Below are positions 58,063 through 64,000 of a stretch of DNA of 64,000 nucleotides, one piece after another. The stretch is from Actinoplanes flavus (GTDB lineage: Bacteria > Actinomycetota > Actinomycetes > Mycobacteriales > Micromonosporaceae): contig NZ_JAGFNS010000002.1 in assembly GCF_017592555.1 (NCBI RefSeq), positions 408,964 through 472,963 of the forward strand, in the 5' to 3' direction. The notes beneath the pieces were generated by a model. The model searched no databases and was not told where the DNA came from. It saw only the letters and a list, made by a program, of their open reading frames with translations. Each line of letters opens with the position of its first letter. The first letter of the stretch is position 1. The translations under genes and the position numbers were made by a program.

Positions 58063-58100
58063 GCATGCCACATCCCGTCCGCCAACGGGGTGTGGCATGC
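58063..58100 (+). terminator. Hairpin terminator after the subtilase
   Basis: GCATGCCACATCCC (58063-58076) pairs with GGGGTGTGGCATGC (58087-58100) with a single G-U. There is no U-run, as is usual for high-GC genomes. Its presence argues against starting the next gene inside it. Confidence 0.65.
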
Positions 58101-58181
58101 CCACCGATGATTGGCATCGGAGCGCCGCGGATATACCGTTTCCGGAAACATTCCGGAGAACTCGGGTCAGGCGGTCAGGCG

Positions 58182-58979
58182 GTGCCCGTCCCATCGGTCA
58201 CGGCGGTGGTGGACGACGAGAACTGGCTCGTCGAGTTGACCGTGCGCGGACCCTGGGGCCGGTCCCTGTGGCTGTCCGCCTACCAGGCGCTGCACAAGTG
58301 CCTCGCCCAGCACCCCGCCGGCGTCCTGCTCGACCTGCACGACCTCGACGACCCCGGCGCGAGCAGCGCGCCGCTCTGGCTCACCGCCGCGGCCCAGGGC
58401 ACGCGGATGGATCCGACGGTACGGGTGGCGGCCAGCCTGCCGGCCGCCACCCGGCTGGCGACCCGGCTCGACGTCCCGCCCGCACGGGACGTGCTGCCGG
58501 TCTTCGCCACCGTGCCGCTGGCCCGCGCCTTCCTGTCCGACCGGCGCCCGCTGACCAGCCGGATCCGGCTGCGGCTGCCCCCGGACCCGGCGGCCGCGGC
58601 CGGCGCCCGGCAGGTGGTGTCCGAGGTCTGCACCGGGTGGGGCATGCCGCGGCTGGCGCCCCGGGCCCGGATCGTGGTGTCCGAGCTGGTGGTCAACGCG
58701 GCCGAGCACGCCGGCACCCCGATCGATCTGCTCGTCTCCCGGCGCGGCCCGGACCTGCTGCATCTGGTCGTGGTGGACGGCGACCCGGCGCTGCCGCCGA
58801 TGCCGGGCGGGGACGAGCCACCACTGGAGACGCTGCTGACCGAACGCGGGTACGGGCTGCGGATCGTCGACGCGGCGGCCGAGGCGTGGGGCGCCATGCC
58901 CACCCGTACCGGAAAGATGGTGTGGGCTCTGTTGCGGGACTCTCAGGAGCCGCGGCGCAGCAGCCCGGCCGGGACGTAG
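58182..58979 (+). CDS. STAS-like plus HATPase (RsbW-type) regulator
   Basis: The product has an N-terminal STAS-like domain (VDDENWLVELTVRGPWGRSLWL, VLLDLHDLDDPGASSAPLWL) and a C-terminal RsbW-type ATPase with SELVVNAAEHAGTPIDLLV (N box) and RGYGLRIVDAAAEAWG (G box). Such proteins act in partner-switching control of sigma factors. The start is uncertain: ATG 58065 lies in the terminator stem, ATG 58110 has no ribosome site, and GTG 58182 follows a possible TTGGCA-17-TACCGT promoter (58111-58139). I use GTG 58182. The end overlaps the convergent LuxR gene by 37 bases. Confidence 0.75.
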   Translation: MPVPSVTAVVDDENWLVELTVRGPWGRSLWLSAYQALHKCLAQHPAGVLLDLHDLDDPGASSAPLWLTAAAQGTRMDPTVRVAASLPAATRLATRLDVPPARDVLPVFATVPLARAFLSDRRPLTSRIRLRLPPDPAAAAGARQVVSEVCTGWGMPRLAPRARIVVSELVVNAAEHAGTPIDLLVSRRGPDLLHLVVVDGDPALPPMPGGDEPPLETLLTERGYGLRIVDAAAEAWGAMPTRTGKMVWALLRDSQEPRRSSPAGT

Positions 58980-59965
58980 AGGCCCTGCCGGTCGGCCCGG
59001 ACCGCGGCGGCCGTCCGCGACTCCGCCCCCATCTTGATCATGATGTGTTCCAGGTGGCCGATCGCCGTCCGCGGCCGTATCCGCAGCGCGCCGGCGATCG
59101 CCGCGTTGCTGTGGCCCTCCACCAGCAGCCCCAGCACCTGCATCTCCCGGCGGGTCAGGCCGTACGTCTCCGGCGGCGGTCCGAGCAGCACCAGCGCCCG
59201 ATGGTGACCGGGCGGCTCGGGCGGGCAGGCCAGCGCGGTCACCTGCACCAGGGCGCGCTCCGGGTCGGCGCTGGGCACCATGAACCGGGCAATCGACCGG
59301 CCCGGCGGGAGCAGCGCCCCCACCAGGTGCAGCGCCGGCGGCTCCACCCCGAACGCGTCAGGGCCGGGCAGGCCGGGCAGCAGCTCGGTCCGCCCCGACC
59401 GGGTCAGCACCACCCCGGCCGTCGCGCCGTGCACCGTCGCGGCCAGCGCGGCGAGCGTGCGCAGCGGGTCCACCGCGTGCGCGATCAACGGGGCCAGCGT
59501 CGCCAGCAGGTCGCACCGGTCGTCGCTGAGCGGATGCGGCGATCCGGCGTGCGCGCCCAGCAGGCCCAGGTAGCGGCCGTCCGGGGTGACCAGGGGAAGG
59601 GCCACCCCCTCAGCGAACCCGTCCGGTTGGAAGTAGTCCACCCACGACGGCAGCTCCTGCACCGGCACCGGCGATTCGAACGCCCGCATCGGGCGGCGGT
59701 CGCGGTGCAGGCCGACCCGTTCCAGGATGGCCGTGAACTCCCGTCCGCCCAGGTACCGCTGGAGCCGGCCGGTGTGGCCGGGCGCGGTGACCGGCTGCTG
59801 CCGCCGTTCGTCCGGATCGAGCAGGCTCAACCAGGCCGCGTCGTGCCGCAGCAGCGGGTGCAGACTGTCGATCAGCGCCTCGGCCCGCTGCCGGACACCG
59901 CCGGGCATCGCCGCGATCCGGACGATCTCGGCCGTGATCCGTCCTCCGTCGAGATGTGCGCCCAC
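58943..59965 (-). CDS. LuxR-family regulator with GAF-like sensor region
   Basis: The 340-residue protein has a GAF-like N-terminal half (LRHDAAWLSLLDPDERRQQPV, FAEGVALPLVTPDGRYLGLLGAHAG) and a C-terminal LuxR helix-turn-helix (LTRREMQVLGLLVEGHSNAAIAGALRIRPRTAIGHLEHIM). It does not have a receiver domain, so a ligand or redox input is more likely than phosphorylation. The start is a GTG near 59965 and is not certain. The gene ends inside the convergent STAS/HATPase gene, so opposing transcription may interfere. Confidence 0.83.
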   Translation of the reverse strand: MGAHLDGGRITAEIVRIAAMPGGVRQRAEALIDSLHPLLRHDAAWLSLLDPDERRQQPVTAPGHTGRLQRYLGGREFTAILERVGLHRDRRPMRAFESPVPVQELPSWVDYFQPDGFAEGVALPLVTPDGRYLGLLGAHAGSPHPLSDDRCDLLATLAPLIAHAVDPLRTLAALAATVHGATAGVVLTRSGRTELLPGLPGPDAFGVEPPALHLVGALLPPGRSIARFMVPSADPERALVQVTALACPPEPPGHHRALVLLGPPPETYGLTRREMQVLGLLVEGHSNAAIAGALRIRPRTAIGHLEHIMIKMGAESRTAAAVRADRQGLYVPAGLLRRGS

Positions 59966-60008
59966 CCCTCCATCATGGTGGGCCCGTCCCTCGCCGGGGG
60001 CTGGCCGA

Positions 60009-60365
60009 TCAGCCGGTACGGGTGGTCGCCCCCGCCGTCCAGCCCAGGAAGACGTCGATGCCGCAGAGCCGCAGGAGGACGTCCACGCAGCCGTGGGCCG
60101 CCACGATCCGCACCCGGCCCGGCCCGGCCTCGGCGCTCAGCGCGTGCAGCGCCCGCAGCCCGGCCTGATCACAGAAGGCGACACCGGCCAGATCCAGCCG
60201 GAGCAGCGGGACGTCGTCGCCGATCGCGGCACGCAGCTCCCGCAACAGCATCGGGGCACTCGGGGAGTCCAGTTCCCCCACCACCCGGGCCAGCACGTCA
60301 CCGGACCGCAGACGATGGACGGACACGGTGACCGCCGGGTCGATCCGGAACTCGTCGTCGTACAC
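60009..60365 (-). CDS. STAS-domain anti-anti-sigma factor
   Basis: This is a 118-residue protein consisting of a single STAS domain: VTVSVHRLRSGDVLARVVGELDSPSAPMLL, LRLDLAGVAFCDQAGLRALHAL and RVRIVAAHGCVDVLLRLCGI. The canonical phosphorylated serine in DxSG is replaced here by DQAG, so regulation by phosphorylation may be lost or moved. GTG 60365 follows GGAAAGG at a good distance. It is probably part of the partner-switching set with the STAS/HATPase gene. Confidence 0.8.
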   Translation of the reverse strand: MYDDEFRIDPAVTVSVHRLRSGDVLARVVGELDSPSAPMLLRELRAAIGDDVPLLRLDLAGVAFCDQAGLRALHALSAEAGPGRVRIVAAHGCVDVLLRLCGIDVFLGWTAGATTRTG

Positions 60366-60544
60366 GTGACGCACCTTTCCGCGCCGCTGTCGTACCTGAC
60401 TGCGACCGTACCGAGCGGTGCGGGGCCGGGGCATCGGAAGAAACTCCCGCGCCGATTCGGGCGGATCGGGTCGCCGGGCGCACATCGCGCTTGCCGGTGG
60501 GTATGACCATGAGGAGAACCGCCGGCGAGCCGAGGAGATGCCCG

Positions 60545-60772
60545 ATGTTCGTGCTGTTCGGTCTGCGGAGCAAGGACCACCTGGTCGGCACGCGGACGAT
60601 GACGTGTGAGATCTGCCGGTGGGAGGCCCCGCAGCAGCTGATCCGCCGCACCACGAAGTTCACCCTGTTCTTCGTGCCGCTGTTCCCGGTCAAGCCGGCG
60701 AGCCACTACCTGGTGTGCGGCCACTGCCTCGGCTTCCGCAAGGCCGACGCGCGCCTGGTGGCCGCCATCTGA
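60545..60772 (+). CDS. Small zinc-ribbon protein
   Basis: The 75-residue protein has two Cys pairs, CEIC (about residue 21) and CGHC (about residue 60), the arrangement of a zinc-ribbon, separated by a hydrophobic stretch FTLFFVPLFPV. It belongs to the common group of small actinobacterial zinc-ribbon proteins with no known function. ATG 60545 is used with GAGGAGA upstream. It is convergent with glpK. Confidence 0.78.
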   Translation: MFVLFGLRSKDHLVGTRTMTCEICRWEAPQQLIRRTTKFTLFFVPLFPVKPASHYLVCGHCLGFRKADARLVAAI

Positions 60773-60804
60773 GGCGCGCGGACCCCCCCCTTCCTGAGGC
60801 GTCG

Positions 60805-62301
60805 TCAGGCGGGCTGGATCCAGTCGAAGGTGCGTTCCACGGCGCGGCGCCAGTTGGCGTACTCGCCGTCGCGCAGGGCCGGGTCCATGGCCGGCATCCA
60901 CTGGCCGGCGATGTGCCAGTTGCGGCGCAGGCCGTCCAGGTCGGGCCAGTAGCCGACGGCCAGGCCGGCCGCGTACGCGGCGCCCAGTGACACCGTCTCC
61001 ACGGCCAGCGGGCGGACCACCGGCACGTCCAGCACGTCGGCGATCATCTGCATCAGCAGGTTGTCGGCGGTCATTCCACCGTCGACCTTGAGGGTGGTGA
61101 GGGTGAGACCGGAGTTGGCGTTCATGGCGTCCACCACCTCGCGGGTCTGCCAGGCGGTCGCCTCCAGCACCGCGCGGGCCAGATGACCCTTGGTGATGTA
61201 CGACGTGAGCCCCACGATCACACCGCGCGCCTCGCTGCGCCAGTAGGGTGCGTACAGGCCGGAGAAGGCGGGCACGATGTAGCAGCCGCCGTTGTCGGCG
61301 ACGGTCCGGGCCAGGGTCTCGATCTCCGGCGCGCTGGAGATCAGTTCGAGCTGGTCGCGGAACCACTGGACCAGGGATCCGGTGATCGCGATCGAGCCCT
61401 CCAGGGCGTAGACGGCCGGGGCGCCGGCGATCTGGTAGGCGACCGTGCCGAGCAGCCCGTTCTCCGGGCGGACCAGTTCCGTGCCGGTGTTCAGGAGCAG
61501 GAAACTGCCGGTGCCGTAGGTGCACTTCGCCTCGCCCGGGGTGAAGCACGTCTGCCCGAACAGGGCCGCCTGCTGGTCGCCGAGCGCCGCCCCGATCCGT
61601 ACCCCGGGAAAGGCCTCGGACGCGGTGCCGAAGCCGCCGATCGACGGCCGCACCGCCGGCAGCATGGCGCGGGGTATCCCGAAGAAGTCGAGCGCCCGCG
61701 GCGACCAGTCGAGGCCGCGCACGTCGAGCAGCATGGTCCGGCTCGCGTTGGTCACGTCGGTGACGTGCTGGGCCCGGCCGGTGAGGTTCCAGATCAGCCA
61801 GGTCTCCATCGTCCCGCAGAGCACCTCGCCGCGTTCGGCCCGCGCGCGCAGGCCCGGCGTGTGGTCGAGCATCCAGCGCAGGCGCGGCCCGGAGAAGTAG
61901 GTCGCCAACGGAAGCCCGGAGATGTGGGAGATGTCGGCGGCGGCGGACCGGGCGGTGAGCGTGTGCACCAGGGCGTCGGTCCGGGTGTCCTGCCAGATGA
62001 TCGCCCGCCCGACCGGCACACCGGTACGCCGGTCCCAGATGACCGTGGTCTCCCGCTGGTTGGCGATGCCCAGGGCGGCCAGCTGGTCCAGCCCGATCCC
62101 GGCCCGGCGCAGCACCCGGGGCGCGAGCCGTTCCACGTTGCGCCAGATCTCCATGGCGTCGTGCTCCACCCAGCCGGGCCGGGGGAAATACTGCTTGTGC
62201 TCCTGCTGGGCCAGCGAGACCAGCTGCCCCCGCCGGTCGAAGACGATGCACCGGGTCGAGGTGGTGCCCTGGTCGATCGCCAGCACGTATTTCTCGGTCA
62301 T
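60805..62301 (-). CDS. glpK: Glycerol kinase
   Basis: The 498-residue FGGY kinase shows VLAIDQGTTSTRCIVFDRRG at the N-terminus (phosphate 1 motif), FPRPGWVEHDAMEIW, GIANQRETTVIWDRRTG, the catalytic Asp region ALGDQQAALFGQTCF and the FGGY signature GGMTADNLLMQMIADVL. It phosphorylates glycerol to sn-glycerol 3-phosphate with ATP. Its start overlaps the stop of the IclR regulator (ATGA), so both are co-translated. The glycerol facilitator is encoded divergently at the window end. Confidence 0.95.
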   Translation of the reverse strand: MTEKYVLAIDQGTTSTRCIVFDRRGQLVSLAQQEHKQYFPRPGWVEHDAMEIWRNVERLAPRVLRRAGIGLDQLAALGIANQRETTVIWDRRTGVPVGRAIIWQDTRTDALVHTLTARSAAADISHISGLPLATYFSGPRLRWMLDHTPGLRARAERGEVLCGTMETWLIWNLTGRAQHVTDVTNASRTMLLDVRGLDWSPRALDFFGIPRAMLPAVRPSIGGFGTASEAFPGVRIGAALGDQQAALFGQTCFTPGEAKCTYGTGSFLLLNTGTELVRPENGLLGTVAYQIAGAPAVYALEGSIAITGSLVQWFRDQLELISSAPEIETLARTVADNGGCYIVPAFSGLYAPYWRSEARGVIVGLTSYITKGHLARAVLEATAWQTREVVDAMNANSGLTLTTLKVDGGMTADNLLMQMIADVLDVPVVRPLAVETVSLGAAYAAGLAVGYWPDLDGLRRNWHIAGQWMPAMDPALRDGEYANWRRAVERTFDWIQPA

Positions 62302-63050
62302 CGGGTCGCCCCCAGATCCCTCGATATCGCCCGGGCGGCGTCGCGGACGTAGGTCACCAGCCTCGGCAACGGCCGGTAGTGGCTGTCACAGAGGCGCTCG
62401 ACCGGGCCGGAGACACCGATCGCGCCGACGACCAGCCCGCCGTAGCCGCGGATGGGCGCCGCCACCGCCGCCTGGCCGACCAGGAATTCGTCGACCTCGA
62501 AAGCCCAGCCGGACTCCCGTACCCCGTCGAGGGCGACGGCGAGCGCGCGCGGATCGGTGAGAGTGCGGCGGGTGAAGGTCTCCAGGTGCGGTGCCGGGCC
62601 GCCGGCCCGGTAGGCGAGCAGCACCTTGCCGAGCGCCGTGGCGTGCAGCGGCAGCAGGGCGCCGACGTCCAGGGTCTGGAACGTGTCGTCCGGCCGGAAC
62701 ACGTGGTGCACCACGAGCACCTGCCCCTCCAGCACGGTGCCGATCCGGACCGCCTCGCCGCTGCGCGCCGCCAGCGGGTCGGCCCAGTTGATCGACCGGG
62801 ACCGCAGCTCGTTGATGTCCAGATAGCTGGTGCCCAGGTGGAGCAGGGCGCCGCCGAGCTGGTACTGCCCGGAGACCCGGTCCTGCTCGACGAACCCGAC
62901 CAGTTGCAGGGTGCGCAGGATGCCGTGCGTGGTGCCCTTGGCCAGGTCCAGTGTGCGGGCGATCTCGCTGAGCCCGAGACGGCCCGGCCCACCGGCGAGG
63001 GTCCGCAGGATCGCGGCCGCTCGTTCGATCGCCTGCACTGTTCCGGGCAT
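62298..63050 (-). CDS. IclR-family regulator of the glycerol genes (GylR-like)
   Basis: The 250-residue protein has an N-terminal winged helix (QAIERAAAILRTLAGGPGRLGLSEIARTLDLAKGTTHGILRTL) and a C-terminal IclR effector domain (LHATALGKVLLA, GWAFEVDEFLVGQAAVAAPIRG, GAIGVSGP). It resembles GylR, the repressor of the glycerol operon of Streptomyces. It sits between glpK and the divergent glpF and should repress both without glycerol or glycerol 3-phosphate. Direct repeats of TGTTC in 63094-63118 are possible operator half-sites. Confidence 0.88.
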   Translation of the reverse strand: MPGTVQAIERAAAILRTLAGGPGRLGLSEIARTLDLAKGTTHGILRTLQLVGFVEQDRVSGQYQLGGALLHLGTSYLDINELRSRSINWADPLAARSGEAVRIGTVLEGQVLVVHHVFRPDDTFQTLDVGALLPLHATALGKVLLAYRAGGPAPHLETFTRRTLTDPRALAVALDGVRESGWAFEVDEFLVGQAAVAAPIRGYGGLVVGAIGVSGPVERLCDSHYRPLPRLVTYVRDAARAISRDLGATR

Positions 63051-63119
63051 GTTTCGGACTCTAAGCCACCGTTCGGAGACCCGCTGTAATTGATGTTCGA
63101 CAATGCCGACCGGTGTTCA

Positions 63120-63148
63120 TTGCTCCCTTTCCGGCCCCTGCCTAGCGT
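63120..63148 (+). promoter_or_regulatory. Candidate promoter of glpF
   Basis: TTGCTC (63120-63125) and TAGCGT (63143-63148) are 17 bases apart, a good match to the housekeeping consensus of high-GC actinobacteria. The ribosome site GGGAGGGAG and the ATG at 63175 follow at the right distance. Possible IclR sites with TGTTC lie just upstream. Confidence 0.5.
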
Positions 63149-63174
63149 CCGGGACATCGATGCAGGGAGGGAGC

Positions 63175-64000
63175 ATGGCAACACGACTCAAACTTCCAGG
63201 GCTCGCCGGCGAGTTGGCGGCCGAGTTCGCCGGCACCATGATTCTGATTCTGTTCGGCGTGGGGGTGGTGGCGCAGGTCGCCGCCGCCGAGATCGGGGAC
63301 CACGACAGCATCGCCTGGGCCTGGGGCCTGGGTGTGACGCTCGGCGTCTACACGGCGGCGCGGATCAGCGGCGCCCATCTCAACCCGGCGGTGACCATCG
63401 CGCTCGCCGTCTTCAAGGGCTTCTCCTGGCGGAAGGTGGCCCCGTACTCGATCGCCCAGTTCCTCGGCGCGTTCGTCGCCGCGCTGCTCGTGCGCTGGAA
63501 CTACACCGAGGTGCTGCGGGCCGCCGACCCCGATCTGACGATCAAGACGCAGGGCGTCTTCTCCACACTGCCCGGCAACGGGACGCTTCCGGTGGGTGAG
63601 TGGGGCGCTTTCCGCGACCAGATCATCGGTACGGCGATCCTGCTCTTCGTCATCCTGGCGCTGACCGACATGAACAACACGGCGCCGGCCGCCAACCTCG
63701 GGCCGGTCGTAATGGGCCTGCTCGTGGTCGCGATCGGCATGGCCTGGGGCACCAACGCCGGCTACGCGATCAACCCGGCCCGCGACTTCGGGCCGCGACT
63801 CGCGAGTTTCCTGACCGGCTACGAGGGCGCGTTCCGAGATCAGACCGGGTATCTCTATTTCTGGATCCCGATAGTCGGGCCGATCATCGGTGGCATCGTG
63901 GGCGCCGGTTTGTACCAGACTCTGATCGGACGGTTCCTTCCGTCGGCCGAACCGCCGGAGCCGGGACGCGTCCCGACGCCGAGAGACGAGACAGAAGTGG
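63175..64000 (+). CDS. glpF: Glycerol facilitator, MIP/aquaporin family (cut by window end)
   Basis: The frame from ATG 63175 (after GGGAGGGAG) is open to the last base, giving 275 residues so far without a stop. It has six membrane helices and both NPA boxes: AHLNPAVTIA and GYAINPARDFGPR, where the Asp after the second box marks a glycerol-type channel. It lets glycerol diffuse into the cell. It is divergent from the IclR regulator and glpK, making a standard glycerol locus. The C-terminus after the last helix is Pro/Glu-rich and continues beyond the window. Confidence 0.92.
   Translation, partial: MATRLKLPGLAGELAAEFAGTMILILFGVGVVAQVAAAEIGDHDSIAWAWGLGVTLGVYTAARISGAHLNPAVTIALAVFKGFSWRKVAPYSIAQFLGAFVAALLVRWNYTEVLRAADPDLTIKTQGVFSTLPGNGTLPVGEWGAFRDQIIGTAILLFVILALTDMNNTAPAANLGPVVMGLLVVAIGMAWGTNAGYAINPARDFGPRLASFLTGYEGAFRDQTGYLYFWIPIVGPIIGGIVGAGLYQTLIGRFLPSAEPPEPGRVPTPRDETEV

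Noticed and set aside
58065-58109. ATG 58065 as start of the STAS/HATPase gene
   Set aside because: It lies inside the stem of the hairpin that ends the subtilase transcript and has no ribosome site.
1-64000. CRISPR arrays, insertion sequences, prophage or rRNA genes
   Set aside because: None was seen; the repeats present are short intergenic elements without transposase, regularly spaced units or associated genes.

Overview
The window is about 64 kb of very GC-rich DNA with strong codon bias, GTG starts, ATGA stop/start overlaps, tRNAs without an encoded CCA, T7SS-like and NB-ARC/TPR genes, a GylR-like glycerol locus and a CTTGCAG-type maltose operator. This fits a mycelial actinobacterium, most likely Micromonosporaceae (Actinoplanes-like). 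The genus is inferred, since no rRNA is present. I see no prophage, insertion sequence, CRISPR array or replication origin.

Layout. 0-5 kb: a DrrAB-type ABC exporter, a C4-dicarboxylate symporter and a glucose-6-phosphate dehydrogenase. 5.1-5.9 kb: an 18-codon leader ORF, a competing antiterminator/terminator pair and six tRNA genes (Arg, two Leu-anticodon tRNAs without the long variable arm, Ser, Pro, a Ser-like gene). 6-15 kb: small enzymes and a resistance-flavoured block (two DHA2 efflux pumps, an EF-G paralogue with its own 35-residue upstream ORF, a CPBP protease, a small APH-fold kinase). 15-18.7 kb: a MoxR ATPase/VWA-metallopeptidase/unknown trio. 18.7-19.8 kb: non-coding, with dispersed repeats.

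19.8-28.7 kb is a first exopolysaccharide locus: a NarL-type regulator, a VanZ-like protein, a glycosyltransferase, then epimerase/dehydratase, nucleotide-sugar dehydrogenase, priming sugar transferase, a DegT-like protein and a membrane protein. 30-33.5 kb is a tight four-gene cassette that looks like a secreted alpha/beta-hydrolase effector with partner proteins. 33.5-40 kb holds formaldehyde dehydrogenase, an intradiol dioxygenase, a regulator pair, an NB-ARC protein and a MerR/old-yellow-enzyme pair.

40-53.6 kb is one continuous minus-strand operon of eleven genes for a second surface polysaccharide: deacetylase, aminotransferase, glycosyltransferase, chain-length regulator, flippase, polymerase/ligase, a toroid-like protein, two FemAB-like transferases flanking an FAD monooxygenase, and a phosphoesterase. 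A 16-bp sequence upstream of this operon also occurs upstream of the first locus, which suggests common control. A third FemAB-like gene is divergent at 53.8 kb.

55-58 kb encodes a secreted subtilase with a starch-binding domain behind a CTTGCAG inverted repeat. 58-60.4 kb is a cluster of STAS, ATPase and LuxR regulators, and 60.8-64 kb is the glycerol locus (glpK, IclR regulator, divergent glpF cut by the window end).
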